From Stygibacter sp964604155 (lineage in GTDB: Bacteria > Cloacimonadota > Cloacimonadia > Cloacimonadales > TCS61), in assembly GCA_964604155.1 (NCBI GenBank), contig CAZRXY010000117.1, positions 1 through 64,000 on the forward strand: 64,000 nt of DNA, written 5' to 3'. The number at the start of each line of letters is the position of its first letter. The stretch's first letter is position 1. Of this stretch, positions 8,960 through 18,296 are shown in pieces. The notes under the pieces were generated by a model. It saw only the letters and a program-made list of their open reading frames with translations, ran no database searches and was not told the origin of the DNA. The translations under genes and the position numbers were made by a program.

Positions 8960-9342
8960 TAGGTAAGCAGTGTTTTGGTGTGCTTTGCTTTATGAGATGC
9001 AGTTATTATTAATTTTTGTGGTACACAGATTATCGGCTGGTCTTTAACCCAGCCTTGTTTTACACAATATTGCTCGGAACAAACGGATTCCTGCAATCTA
9101 TATTGGTTCATGGATATTTCGAGGATAGTGCCATCATTGATCATGATTATCTGATCTTTGCTGAGATCATACCTGCCGAATAACTTGTTATCCAAATACA
9201 CTTCCAAGTAATCTGCCTGTTTACCGGGCAATTGGGCTATTGTAAGTAATACAGCCACTATTATCAGAATCATAATGAAGATAATGTCTGCCTTTTTTAA
9301 TATCTTAAGAGTGTCTCTAATTTTTATGCTGCCAGACTCCAT
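8956..9342 (-). CDS. NusG domain II-containing membrane-anchored protein
   Basis: About 128 residues from ATG 9342. One N-terminal membrane segment (IIFIMILIIVAVLLTIA) is followed by an extracytoplasmic NusG domain II, recognised from the C-terminal pattern CSEQYCVKQGWVKDQPIICV and LIIT. Family members sit beside ApbE, electron-transfer or AmrS genes; the function is unknown. An upstream ATG at 9381 would lie deeper in amrS, so 9342 is preferred; it still overlaps the amrS 3' end by 26 bases, implying translational coupling. Confidence 0.75.
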   Translation of the reverse strand: MESGSIKIRDTLKILKKADIIFIMILIIVAVLLTIAQLPGKQADYLEVYLDNKLFGRYDLSKDQIIMINDGTILEISMNQYRLQESVCSEQYCVKQGWVKDQPIICVPQKLIITASHKAKHTKTLLTY

Positions 9343-10303
9343 AATTCTTATGATTGCACAAAGGACATCTGCCATCATCAATTTCTATCGGGAGATTATA
9401 ACTTCTTTTAACGATCTTTGTGTGGCAATTCTCGCAGGTAAGCCAGTTATCGAAAGGGATATTTCCCAGATATACATGATGAAGCTTCTCTTTTGCCCTC
9501 GTATATGCATAATATAATCTCTGAATATCTGTGGCAGGTTTTATTAATTTATAACAGGGATAATAGCGTGAAAAGTGTAATGGTATTCTGTTATCCATCT
9601 CTGAAACAAATTCTATCAAATCATTTATATCTTCATCGCTGTCATTTTCACCGGTTATTAATAAATTCGTGATCTCAAGATGGCAGCGATCCTTAACTAA
9701 TTCTATTGATTGCAATACCGGAGCTAATGTCCCCAGGCAGTTTCTCACATAAAAATCATTTCTGATTGATTTTAAATCTATATTCATCGCTGTGATGTAG
9801 GGGAGAAGCTCTTCCAGAGGCTCCCGGTTTATATAGCCGTTTGTTACCAGAATAATGTTATAACCCATATTTTTCAAATACTTAGAAGTATCATAGATGA
9901 ATTCATACCAGATTGTCGGCTCAGTATAGGTGAATGCCACAGAACCTATTTTGTATTGCTCAAGTAAACTGACTAGATCCTCTTTGCATAGCTCGCCCGT
10001 TGATGCCGTTTTTTGAGAAATTTCGTAATTCTGGCAGTAATTGCAATGCAAATTGCAATAATTGGCTCCCAAAGACAAAACCCTGCTCCCTGGTAAAAAA
10101 TGGTATAAGGGCTTTTTCTCTACCGGATCATAGGGGTTTATTGAAACCACCCTGCCATAATTTATTGCGTATAATATGCCGGAAATATTTTTCCGTGACC
10201 TGCAACGCCCAAGATTACCCGGCGAAATATTGCAGCCCACGGGACACAAGGTGCATCTTACATTATCTTCAGGTAATCTTTCATAGTACTTTGCTTCTTT
10301 CAT
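9317..10303 (-). CDS. amrS: AmmeMemoRadiSam system radical SAM enzyme
   Basis: A 328-residue radical-SAM protein of the PflA-like AmrS family. The cluster motif is C83-x3-C87-x2-C90 in ANYCNLHCNYCQNYE. The N-terminal cysteines C17, C20, C24 and C34 (RCTLCPVGC..GRCRSR) and a C-terminal CENC..CPLC pair are also typical of the family. The usual partners Memo and AMMECR1 are not in this window. The role of the system in bacteria is not settled. It reads toward the NusG-II gene and forms a two-gene unit with it. The Shine-Dalgarno before 10303 is weak (GGGAG very close to the ATG). Confidence 0.88.
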   Translation of the reverse strand: MKEAKYYERLPEDNVRCTLCPVGCNISPGNLGRCRSRKNISGILYAINYGRVVSINPYDPVEKKPLYHFLPGSRVLSLGANYCNLHCNYCQNYEISQKTASTGELCKEDLVSLLEQYKIGSVAFTYTEPTIWYEFIYDTSKYLKNMGYNIILVTNGYINREPLEELLPYITAMNIDLKSIRNDFYVRNCLGTLAPVLQSIELVKDRCHLEITNLLITGENDSDEDINDLIEFVSEMDNRIPLHFSRYYPCYKLIKPATDIQRLYYAYTRAKEKLHHVYLGNIPFDNWLTCENCHTKIVKRSYNLPIEIDDGRCPLCNHKNYGVWQHKN

Positions 10304-10442
10304 GCTCCCATGTCAAATTTATCTATCTGAAATGTCAATAGATAATTTCTCCTGCCGGCATATCCCTGAAAATTATATGGCTAATGGTTCATAAATCACA
10401 CTGCAGGGGTGATGGAATAATTTTGAATGTTGGATTTTGAAG

Positions 10443-10553
10443 ATTGAATGAATAGCCCCGTGCTTTTAGCTCGGGGTTTCAAAGACCGCCCGGAAGTACG
10501 CTACAGGATCACCGGGATTGAATGGATAGCCCCGTGCTTTTAGCTCGGGGTTG
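10443..10553 (+). repeat. Pair of direct REP-like hairpin repeats
   Basis: Two near-identical units of about 35 bases (from 10443 and from 10517) share ATTGAATG-A/G-ATAG followed by CCCCGTGCTTTTAGCTCGGGG. Each core is itself a hairpin: CCCCG/CGGGG, a T-T mismatch, then GCT/AGC around a TTT loop. The copies lie 74 bases apart in the same orientation. This looks like a REP element pair of the kind mobilised by REP-associated tyrosine transposases; no such transposase is in the window. Confidence 0.65.
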
Positions 10554-10874
10554 GCGATGTCCTCCTTATTGGGATTTATACCTTAATTCATGTGGATGAA
10601 AGAACAGCAGTAGAAATTCATGGGAGCAGCCTGTGCAATCTCATTTGTACAAATAAACTGCCAGCCATGTAAATTGGAAAGGGAAGCCCGATATTTTCTC
10701 CTGCCCATATTTCTATTTTATAATTTGCCCCTCATGCAAAAAATCACTCTTTTCCCGCTAAACGATTAAGTAGAAAAAATGAAATTTTATAAAAGCTGAT
10801 ATAAATGACTACGGCTATACCATAAACCATTTTAGCGTGCCTTATATAAGTTTACATAATATATCTTATGATGA

Positions 10875-10940
10875 ATGCGAACCGCAGCCCGGTCGGGGAG
10901 AGCAGCAGATCTCTTAACCGCCTGTATGGTTGGGCATCCA
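10875..10940 (+). other. G+C-richer intergenic block with small hairpins; possible structured RNA
   Basis: Against AT-rich surroundings this block forms consecutive small stems: CCC/GGG (10888-10897), AGAG/CTCT with an eight-base loop (10899-10914), AACC/GGTT with an eight-base loop (10916-10931) and TGG/CCA (10931-10940). I could not match it to SRP RNA, tmRNA, RNase P or a known riboswitch. It may be a small RNA, a yicC leader or an element remnant. Confidence 0.2.
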
Positions 10941-11074
10941 GATGATTAACGTGTCTTAGAAGCGATATTTGGCAGTCTGGTAAAACAATACATTTCATAA
11001 TAAATGATGAAGCCGGAGATAAAACATTGACTAAATTCCCGCATGAGCTTTTTTTTAAATCATTGGAGGCATAA

Positions 11075-11950
11075 ATGCGAAGTATGACCGGTTATGGAAA
11101 ATCAGTTTATTCTGGTGAAGATTTTATCCTGGAATTTGAGATAAAATCCGTAAATAGCAGATTTCTTGAGATCAGGCTTTCTGTACCAAGAGAGCTTACA
11201 TTTCTTGAGATTGAGATCAATAACAAGATCAAAGGTACTATTAGCAGGGGCAAAATATCCGGGAAGTTGAATTTAGTATCGTTTGAGCCCCCTGAATTAA
11301 TCATAAACAGAAGCAAATTAGCTTCCTATCTAAAAGTGATGCATGAAATCAAGGATATCACCGGCAATCAGGGCGATATCCCTTTGGATTTTTTTTTACA
11401 GAATGAAGAGATTTTATATCATAATGAAGATCTATCTGGGCATTCGATACTGAAGGAAAAAGTATTTTATGTGATAGAGGAAGGTCTTAATGAGCATCAA
11501 AGATCAGCCAGAAATGAAGGCGAATCTATGCGAAACTTCCTGGTTTCATCAAGTTTGCAGATGCACAAATCATTAGATATCATAAAAGGATCATTTCCTG
11601 AATACAAATCCGAAATCTCAAGCAGAATGCAAAATGCTGCGAGTAATCTATATAAGGGAAAATTGTGCGATGAAGATATGAACCGCATATCTTTAGAGAT
11701 TGCCTTTTATATTGAGAAAGCAGATGTCACAGAAGAGATCATCCGGCTTGAGCATCACATAAAAAAATTCAGTGAAGCGATACTGGCTGCCGAAGACATC
11801 GGAAAAACCTTGAATTTTCTTTTGCAGGAAATGCATCGAGAGATAAATACTATTGGCTCCAAGTACAGCCATAATTCGATATTTGAAGAGATTATACTGA
11901 TCAAAGAAGAAATAGAAAAGTGCCGTGAAATGGTGCAGAATGTTATTTAA
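11075..11950 (+). CDS. YicC-family endoribonuclease
   Basis: A 291-residue protein with the family's N-terminal MRSMTGYGKS and KSVNSRFLEIRLSVPRE segment (YicC_N, about 1-155) and a C-terminal DUF1732 domain ending in IGSKYSHNSIFEEIILIKEEIEK with regularly spaced acidic residues. Family members (YicC, YloC) act as RNA endonucleases or adaptors in RNA turnover. The gene heads a plus-strand unit with rnr, another RNA-decay gene, which supports a shared role. ATG 11075 follows ATTGGAGGC. Confidence 0.88.
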   Translation: MRSMTGYGKSVYSGEDFILEFEIKSVNSRFLEIRLSVPRELTFLEIEINNKIKGTISRGKISGKLNLVSFEPPELIINRSKLASYLKVMHEIKDITGNQGDIPLDFFLQNEEILYHNEDLSGHSILKEKVFYVIEEGLNEHQRSARNEGESMRNFLVSSSLQMHKSLDIIKGSFPEYKSEISSRMQNAASNLYKGKLCDEDMNRISLEIAFYIEKADVTEEIIRLEHHIKKFSEAILAAEDIGKTLNFLLQEMHREINTIGSKYSHNSIFEEIILIKEEIEKCREMVQNVI

Positions 11951-11962
11951 GGATTAATATTA

Positions 11963-12403
11963 ATGACGCAAAGCGAAATAAGACTCAGTTGGACTTCCCA
12001 CCCACTTCTTGATGATCTGCCGAGGACAATATTTTTAATCATCATTATTATACTTGTTTCATTGATCCTTTATCAGACAACAATTATTAACTGGCAGGCT
12101 CCTCTTTACTTTTTTCTGGGAATGCTCTTTTTTCTCGGAAGTATGATCACCTGGTTTATACCCACTACCTATTCTATTTATGATGATAAAATTGTTATCA
12201 AATATCCATTTTTTGCCATTGAGAAAAAATGGGGAGTTTTTGGCTGCTGGTATGCCGACAAAAAGGGTGTGATGCTGGGAACATTTAAGAGACCTCGCCG
12301 GCTTGATAATTTCAGAGGGCAATCTCTGCGATTTAGTAAAGATAAAAGTGAAAAAGACGCTTTATTTGCCATATTAAACGAAAAAATAGGGAATAATTAC
12401 TAA
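11963..12403 (+). CDS. Small membrane protein with PH-like cytoplasmic domain, unknown function
   Basis: A 146-residue protein. Two hydrophobic helices (about 22-40 and 48-66) form a hairpin in the membrane. Residues about 70-146 resemble a bacterial PH-like beta domain (YSIYDDKIVIKYPFFAIEKKW, then FRGQSLRFSKD). It sits 12 bases after yicC, and its stop overlaps the rnr start (TAATG), so it is cotranscribed with both. No function is recognised. Confidence 0.65.
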   Translation: MTQSEIRLSWTSHPLLDDLPRTIFLIIIIILVSLILYQTTIINWQAPLYFFLGMLFFLGSMITWFIPTTYSIYDDKIVIKYPFFAIEKKWGVFGCWYADKKGVMLGTFKRPRRLDNFRGQSLRFSKDKSEKDALFAILNEKIGNNY

Positions 12404-14514
12404 TGTATGATAGTAAATTAGCAGACCGGATTATCAATTTTTTATCTCAGAATCAGAAAACGGATTTTAAAAGCGGAGATATTGCCAAAGCCTTACATCT
12501 TAAGAAGCATAAACGCAGAGACTTGGAAGATACATTAAGACAGCTCAAAAGACAAAGAAAAATCTCAGGTAAAAACAAACGGTATTATATTGATACCTCT
12601 TCCCCACCTCAGGAATTCACGGGTAAATTCGATGCCAGACCTCTGGCTCAGAACAAATCATTTGCTTTTGTCATCCAGGAGAAGTCTGATATTTATATAT
12701 CACGCGAAGACGTTATGAATGCCTATCATGGAGATGAAGTCGCAGTAGCCATCAAGTATGAAGGGAAAGATACTCTGCACGGCTATATCACCGCTGTGCG
12801 TTCCCGGGCTCGTGAAAACGTGGTAGGTAGATTGGAAAAACATCAGGGTAGATACTATCTCATTCCAGATGCTTCGATTATACATAATGATTTTGAGATA
12901 TATGACACGGGAGATGCCAAAACTGGTGAAAAAGTAGTTATCAAGGTTACAAACTGGGGAGACCCTGATAGAAGGCAATTGCCCGGGGGCAATGTCATCG
13001 AGATTTTGGGTAATGCAGGTGAACCTGATGTAGAAATAATGTCCGTTATTCGTGCTTACAGTCTTCCTTTGGAATTCCCGCAGGCAGTTATTGCAGAATC
13101 GCTTTCCCTGGATGAAGAGATAAGTGATATGGAAATCAATTGCAGGGCAGATTTCAGAAAGATGTTTACTATCACTATTGATCCAGCTTCTGCAAAAGAT
13201 TATGATGATGCTATTTCGCTGCATAAAACAGAAGATAATATTTATGAACTATATGTCCACATTGCGGATGTGGCTCATTATGTAAAACCAAATGGTGCAA
13301 TATTTGCAGAAGCCTGTGAACGCGGCAATAGTTACTATTTTCCGCGTAAGGTGATCCCCATGCTGCCGGAAAAACTTTCTAATGGAATCTGCTCTCTGAG
13401 ACCACAGGAAGATAAACTTACATTGACAGTGATTAGCAGATATAATGCTGAGGGCTCAATTATTTCACAGGAAGCAACGGAATCGGTGATCAGATCAGAT
13501 AATCGTCTTACCTATTCGGAGGTTGATGCTTTTTTTGAGAATAGCGAGCAATTTTTAGATCAGGACACTCAGAATATGCTGTTACTAATGCGTGAATTAT
13601 CCTCAGTTCTGCAGAAAAACCGTCTCAAAAGGGGTTACTTGAGTCTTAATCTGCCGGAAACGGAGTATATTTTTGATGAAGAGGGGCATGTGACAAATCT
13701 GGAAAGGTCTCTTGAGACAGAATCGCATCAAGTCATAGAGAACTTCATGCTCTCAGCTAATGAATACATGGCAAAACTTCTGGCGGATGCAGACACGCTT
13801 TATAGAGTTCACGAAGCTCCAGACCCCGACAGTATAGATGATTTGAAGAGATTGGCAACAGTGCATAATTTCACATTTGACCTGTCGCATACAATTAATG
13901 AAGCTTTTCAGATCGCCCTGGAATCTCTGGAAACAGAAGAAAGACATCGCGTGTTTGATAGAATGATCCTCCGTCACCTGCAAAAGGCAAAATATGATAT
14001 CATAAATAGAGGGCATTTTGGCTTGGCATTATCGAACTATACTCATTTTACTTCGCCTATTAGAAGATTATGTGATCTGGTGATTCATCATCAATTAAAG
14101 GACAGATTAAAACATAATAAATCCGGCAATCGTGATGGCATTTTTTCCAGAATGGAGCTAAATAAATTTGCCGCCACAGCTACGGAACGCGAAATTCTGG
14201 CAGATAATTCTGAAAGAGAAGTAGATCTCAAAAATAAAATGATATTCATGAAAAAGAAAATCGGCGAGGAATATAACGCCCTGGTGATCGCCATCAAAGA
14301 AAAGATGCTGATTGTAGAATTGGACGAGTATCCGGTTACCGGTATAATCCCCCTCTCCAGTATTACTGATGATTATTATGAATATCATGCCTATTATGAC
14401 ACATTGCTGGGTACTCGCAAGGCTCAGGCGATCCGTCTTGCAGATAAATTTAAGGTAAAACTGGTTCGTGTGGATAATGATATTATCTTTGATATTATTG
14501 AAAAGAAGATATGA
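12403..14514 (+). CDS. rnr: Ribonuclease R
   Basis: A 703-residue 3'-5' exoribonuclease of the RNB family, which degrades structured RNA. An N-terminal winged helix (about 1-65) precedes cold-shock domains. The catalytic RNB domain carries IDPASAKDYDDAISL near residues 257-272, with the Mg-binding aspartates, and HYTHFTSPIRRL-type sequence (YTHFTSPIRRLCDLVIHHQL) downstream. An S1 domain occupies the C-terminus (about 620-700). The length and the full winged helix favour RNase R over RNase II. It overlaps both neighbours by a few bases, so translation is coupled. Confidence 0.95.
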   Translation: MYDSKLADRIINFLSQNQKTDFKSGDIAKALHLKKHKRRDLEDTLRQLKRQRKISGKNKRYYIDTSSPPQEFTGKFDARPLAQNKSFAFVIQEKSDIYISREDVMNAYHGDEVAVAIKYEGKDTLHGYITAVRSRARENVVGRLEKHQGRYYLIPDASIIHNDFEIYDTGDAKTGEKVVIKVTNWGDPDRRQLPGGNVIEILGNAGEPDVEIMSVIRAYSLPLEFPQAVIAESLSLDEEISDMEINCRADFRKMFTITIDPASAKDYDDAISLHKTEDNIYELYVHIADVAHYVKPNGAIFAEACERGNSYYFPRKVIPMLPEKLSNGICSLRPQEDKLTLTVISRYNAEGSIISQEATESVIRSDNRLTYSEVDAFFENSEQFLDQDTQNMLLLMRELSSVLQKNRLKRGYLSLNLPETEYIFDEEGHVTNLERSLETESHQVIENFMLSANEYMAKLLADADTLYRVHEAPDPDSIDDLKRLATVHNFTFDLSHTINEAFQIALESLETEERHRVFDRMILRHLQKAKYDIINRGHFGLALSNYTHFTSPIRRLCDLVIHHQLKDRLKHNKSGNRDGIFSRMELNKFAATATEREILADNSEREVDLKNKMIFMKKKIGEEYNALVIAIKEKMLIVELDEYPVTGIIPLSSITDDYYEYHAYYDTLLGTRKAQAIRLADKFKVKLVRVDNDIIFDIIEKKI

Positions 14515-15743
14515 TCGCATTCGGAATATATCTCGTATTTATCACGCTTCTGGAGATTTTGCTTTATCTGCCTTTAAAGCTGATATTCTCAAAACAGAAA
14601 TCTTTGTCGAGATTAGGTTATTATCCATCAAAATCCTCAAAAACTATTTGGTTCCATGCCGCTTCCCTGGGTGAAGTGAATGCTCTTAAACCGCTTTTGC
14701 AAAAAGTTATCTCTGAATATGGCGCTCAAAATATCGTGCTCACAACTATGACATCTACCGGTCAAAATGCCGGCAGGCAGATAGATAAAGAGCTTTCCGC
14801 AGGATATATCCCTCTGGATTTCCCCTTTGCTATTGCTCGCTTTTATCAGAGTATCAAGCCTGCACTGATAGTGATTATGGAAACGGAATTCTGGCCCCAG
14901 ATGCTGTATCAGGCATTCATAAGAAAAATCCCTGTGATTGTGATTAATGGCAGACTTTCTGAAAAATCATGGGATAATTACCACAAAACCAGATATTTCT
15001 GGAAAATTCCATTTGACGCTATCAAAGAAATTAATGCCCAATCTCCCTATGATAAGTCCCGGTTTGAACAGCTTGGATTCCCACTCGTGCATAGCAAAGG
15101 CAATCTAAAATTTTCGCTCAATCTCACGCTGCATAACCCAGCCCAAAAACGCAAGGATTACGGCATTAATAGTGGCGATTTCGTCCTCACTTTTGGCAGT
15201 TCCAGACCCGGTGAAGAAGCTATGCTGGCAGGAATATATCAGCAATTAGCAGCAAACATCCCTCATCTCAGGCTTATCATTGCCCCTCGACACCTCAAAC
15301 GGCTACCTGAGATTAACGAAGTGTTATCTGACCTCGATTTTGTGCTTTATTCAGAATTGAAAATCAAGCCTCATGCCAAAGTGATAATCATAGACGAAAT
15401 AGGTTTATTGACCGAGATATACAGTTTTTCTGACCTGGTAATCGTGGGGGGAAGCTTTAAAAATTTTGGAGGTCATAACCCTCTGGAACCAGCTTTTTAT
15501 GCCAAACCTGTTATCATGGGTCAATATTATTCCTCCTGTTTAGACACGGTTAATAAACTCAGAAATGGAGAAGGAATAACCATTACAAAAGAAGAAAACC
15601 TCGCTAATATTATATTGAAATTTTATAACGACAGCCACCTTCGCCGGATGCAGGGAGAAAATGCCAAAAATATCCTGGAAAAAAATTCCCTCGCCTTACA
15701 AGATAACTTAAATACAATTAAGACTTATCTAAATTCACAATAA
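14511..15743 (+). CDS. waaA: 3-deoxy-D-manno-octulosonic acid (Kdo) transferase
   Basis: A 410-residue GT30 glycosyltransferase that attaches Kdo from CMP-Kdo to lipid A precursors at the inner face of the cytoplasmic membrane. It has an N-terminal membrane anchor (about 1-22), the catalytic glutamate E55 in HAASLGEVNALKPLL, the METEFWPQ motif, and a C-terminal GT-B domain with GGSFKNFGGHNPLEPA. It shows that the organism makes LPS or lipooligosaccharide. Its ATG overlaps the rnr stop (ATGA). A hairpin terminator follows at 15770. Confidence 0.94.
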   Translation: MIAFGIYLVFITLLEILLYLPLKLIFSKQKSLSRLGYYPSKSSKTIWFHAASLGEVNALKPLLQKVISEYGAQNIVLTTMTSTGQNAGRQIDKELSAGYIPLDFPFAIARFYQSIKPALIVIMETEFWPQMLYQAFIRKIPVIVINGRLSEKSWDNYHKTRYFWKIPFDAIKEINAQSPYDKSRFEQLGFPLVHSKGNLKFSLNLTLHNPAQKRKDYGINSGDFVLTFGSSRPGEEAMLAGIYQQLAANIPHLRLIIAPRHLKRLPEINEVLSDLDFVLYSELKIKPHAKVIIIDEIGLLTEIYSFSDLVIVGGSFKNFGGHNPLEPAFYAKPVIMGQYYSSCLDTVNKLRNGEGITITKEENLANIILKFYNDSHLRRMQGENAKNILEKNSLALQDNLNTIKTYLNSQ

Positions 15744-15769
15744 CTTCCGGCTATTCGCGATAACAGAAA

Positions 15770-15798
15770 AAGGTGCAGTAAAAAAATTACTGCACCTT
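15770..15798. terminator. Bidirectional terminator between convergent genes
   Basis: A perfect inverted repeat: AAGGTGCAGTAA, five A's, TTACTGCACCTT. It lies between the waaA stop and the phosphohexomutase stop. Reading the minus strand, the stem is followed by TTTTCTGTT, so it terminates the long minus operon well; on the plus strand the downstream T-run is poor. Confidence 0.8.
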
Positions 15799-15809
15799 CA
15801 AGAATATTT

Positions 15810-17162
15810 TCAGATATTCAGCATCACCCGCTTTTCCACAAGTTCTTTGATCTCCTGCAGACGCTCTGCAGTTTCTGCTTCAAAACGAAGAACAAGAACC
15901 GGAGTGGTATTTGAAGCACGGCAGAGTGCCCAGCCATCCGCAAATGTGATCCGCATTCCGTCAATGTCATTTACATCATAGCCCTCTTTTATAAAGTAAT
16001 CTCGCACTTTCGCTACAACTTCAAATTTTGTTTCATCCGTGCTGGCAATATGAAGCTCAGGGGTGTTATACATTTTTGGCTGATCTGCCAGCATCTCGCT
16101 GACAGGCTGATCACTCTTTGATACAATCTCCACAAGCCTGGCACCCACATATATTGCATCATCATAACCTAAATATCTATCTTTCAAAAAGATATGTCCG
16201 CTCATCTCACCTGATACTTTAATGCCTTCCTCTTGCATTTTCATTTTTATATTGGCATGCCCGGTTTTGTACATGATGGGAATGCCTCCATATGATATGA
16301 TATCATCAAAAAGATTTTTGGAGCATTTAACATCAGCAATAATTTTCTCGCCCCTGTTTTTTCCCAGGAAGTCACGAGCAATGATATTTAATATCTGATC
16401 ACCATACAGCATATTACCTTTTTCATCGATAACCCCTATGCGATCAGCGTCTCCATCCATACCCAGACCAATCTCAGCCTTCTCTTTGATAACCAGTTTG
16501 CTAAGATCTACCATATTTTCTACTTTTGTGGGATCCGGATGATGATTTGGATAGGTGCCGTCCAGATCGCAATATATTTCCGTAACCTCACAGCCAAGGC
16601 TTCTCAGTATCTTTGGCAAATAAGGACCTCCCGCTCCGTTGCCGGCATCTACAACCACTTTAACGGGCCTCTTTAGTTTAAGATCCTTCAGCAGATAATC
16701 AATGTAAATCCGGTCAATATCGCTATTGATGGATTTTGATCCGGAACCCTGTTCAAAATCCCGACTGTTGATCAATTGCAAAATTTCCTGGATTTGAGAG
16801 CCAAACACACTGGCTAAACCAAAGTTCATTTTTATTCCATTATATTCCGAGGGGTTATGACTGGCTGTGATCATCACTCCTCCATCAGTATGCAGTTTCC
16901 AGATAGAAAAGTATAATACAGGAGTGGCAACAATCCCGATATCCGTAACATCTAATCCGGTATCCATTAGTCCTCTGGTGAATTGCTGCTTGTATTCAGG
17001 AGTAGATAAGCGGGCATCTCCCCCGATCACGCATGAACGGGCTCCCTTCCTTTTTATATATGTCCCATATCCTCTGCCAATTAGATAAAGTATCTCCGGA
17101 GAAAGGTCCTTATCCACCACACCCCTGATATCATATTCTCTGAAAATTTTCTGATTTATCAT
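15810..17162 (-). CDS. Phosphomannomutase/phosphoglucomutase
   Basis: A 450-residue alpha-D-phosphohexomutase interconverting hexose-6- and hexose-1-phosphates for sugar-nucleotide and envelope synthesis. Visible motifs are the start REYDIRGVV, the phosphoserine S101 in TASHNPSEYNG, the Mg loop DGDADR (236-241) and the sugar-binding GEMSGHIFLKD. Length and motif order match ManB/AlgC-type enzymes rather than GlmM. It is the last gene of the minus operon; its ATG overlaps the rdgB stop. Confidence 0.92.
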   Translation of the reverse strand: MINQKIFREYDIRGVVDKDLSPEILYLIGRGYGTYIKRKGARSCVIGGDARLSTPEYKQQFTRGLMDTGLDVTDIGIVATPVLYFSIWKLHTDGGVMITASHNPSEYNGIKMNFGLASVFGSQIQEILQLINSRDFEQGSGSKSINSDIDRIYIDYLLKDLKLKRPVKVVVDAGNGAGGPYLPKILRSLGCEVTEIYCDLDGTYPNHHPDPTKVENMVDLSKLVIKEKAEIGLGMDGDADRIGVIDEKGNMLYGDQILNIIARDFLGKNRGEKIIADVKCSKNLFDDIISYGGIPIMYKTGHANIKMKMQEEGIKVSGEMSGHIFLKDRYLGYDDAIYVGARLVEIVSKSDQPVSEMLADQPKMYNTPELHIASTDETKFEVVAKVRDYFIKEGYDVNDIDGMRITFADGWALCRASNTTPVLVLRFEAETAERLQEIKELVEKRVMLNI

Positions 17163-17770
17163 TTTGCCTCCATTTCTTCTTTCTCTATTAATTCCCTGAT
17201 AATTGCTATCATTTTGCGAAAGGCTTTGCCACGGTGACTTATCAAGTGCTTTTCATCCGCATCCATTTCACCAAAGGTTTTTCCCGTCTCGCTGCAAAAA
17301 AATATGCTGTCATAACCAAAGCCCTGTACGCCAATTTCCTGTTCTGTTATTTTGCCCGGTACACAACCCTCGGTGGTGGCAAGCAATTCACCCGCTGTAT
17401 CTGCCAAAGCTACTACAGTCCTAAAGCTGGCAGACCTCTCCGTTATGCCTTCCAATAAATGTAACAGCTTTTCCCTGTTATCGCGGTAGCTGCAATTCTC
17501 TCCTGCAAACCGGGCAGAATAGACCCCCGGCTCCCCGCCCAGCGCATCCACAAATAAACCCGTATCATCTGACAGAGTGTATATACCGGAAATACCAGCT
17601 AATTCACAGGCTTTTTTTATCGCATTATCCCTTATAGTTTCTTTATCTTCAATTACGTCTGGTAAGTCAGGATTATCTCCCGCAAAAAGCAATTCCATTT
17701 TTAGCTCTGAGAGAATGTCGGCTATCTCCGCATACTTATCTTTATTACCTGTGCCGATTAATATCTTCAT
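17159..17770 (-). CDS. rdgB: Non-canonical purine NTP pyrophosphatase (RdgB/HAM1)
   Basis: A 203-residue house-cleaning enzyme that hydrolyses ITP, XTP and dITP to monophosphates. Family motifs are TGNKDKYAEI at the N-terminus, SDDTGLFVDALGGEPGVYSA in the middle and FGYDSIFF followed by KHLISHRGKAF near the C-terminus. The length is normal. It overlaps the genes on both sides by four bases, as is usual in this tightly packed operon. Confidence 0.94.
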   Translation of the reverse strand: MKILIGTGNKDKYAEIADILSELKMELLFAGDNPDLPDVIEDKETIRDNAIKKACELAGISGIYTLSDDTGLFVDALGGEPGVYSARFAGENCSYRDNREKLLHLLEGITERSASFRTVVALADTAGELLATTEGCVPGKITEQEIGVQGFGYDSIFFCSETGKTFGEMDADEKHLISHRGKAFRKMIAIIRELIEKEEMEAK

Positions 17771-18285
17771 GCCTTTCCTTTACCAGAAATAGAATTGAAT
17801 AATGAAGATATCTTATTAATCACGTTACGGGAAAGAAATCTCTCGGCTATGGCAATAGTGTTACCTATTGTCTGTAATAGATCATCATCACCGCTCCAGT
17901 GTTCCTGCAAAATCTCTGTATCTATCTCATTGAGTATGGCATTAAGTCCATATACCACCAGCAAGAGATCATCAACCAGCCCCAGTACGGGTATAAAATC
18001 CGGCAGTATATCTATTGGTGAGATCACATACAAAATTATGCCGCCGATCATTAATTTCTGCGTGGAAGGTACTCTTTTATCTCGGGCAAGACGCACCAGC
18101 AACGCCATAAAATCCGGTAAAATCAGTAGATAATCTATCACTTCCCCATACTTCCCGCGAAATCTCTCGCTCTTAAACGAATTTACTTTCTTACGAATGT
18201 TGTCATAGATATCATTACCTCTTTCGCTGTTTTCAATTAATTCTTCTATGATTACTTCGTTCTCATTCTTTGTTTCATCGCTCAT
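17767..18285 (-). CDS. YkvA family (DUF1232) membrane protein
   Basis: About 172 residues. The family signature SPIDILPDFIPVLGLVDDLL lies in the centre and forms a hydrophobic hairpin; charged helices flank it. The function of the family is unknown. An in-frame ATG at 18300 exists, but the codons between it and 18285 spell AAGGAGGAAAAG, a textbook Shine-Dalgarno for the ATG at 18285, so the later start is preferred. That ribosome-binding site overlaps the valS stop region. Confidence 0.85.
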   Translation of the reverse strand: MSDETKNENEVIIEELIENSERGNDIYDNIRKKVNSFKSERFRGKYGEVIDYLLILPDFMALLVRLARDKRVPSTQKLMIGGIILYVISPIDILPDFIPVLGLVDDLLLVVYGLNAILNEIDTEILQEHWSGDDDLLQTIGNTIAIAERFLSRNVINKISSLFNSISGKGKA

Positions 18286-18296
18286 CTTTTCCTCCT

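Larger units (their letters stand above)
10304..11074. other. Long intergenic region between divergent amrS and yicC
   Basis: No coding sequence is evident. It contains a pair of REP-like hairpin repeats (10443-10553), a stretch resembling 4846-4866 in inverted orientation (10401-10421), and a G+C-richer block with several small hairpins (10875-10940). The final bases supply ATTGGAGGC, the ribosome-binding site of yicC. Confidence 0.6.

Noticed and set aside
10870..10945. Signal recognition particle RNA
   Set aside because: Some SRP-like words (GCGAACC, GCAGC) appear but the apical GGAA loop and symmetric internal loop are absent.
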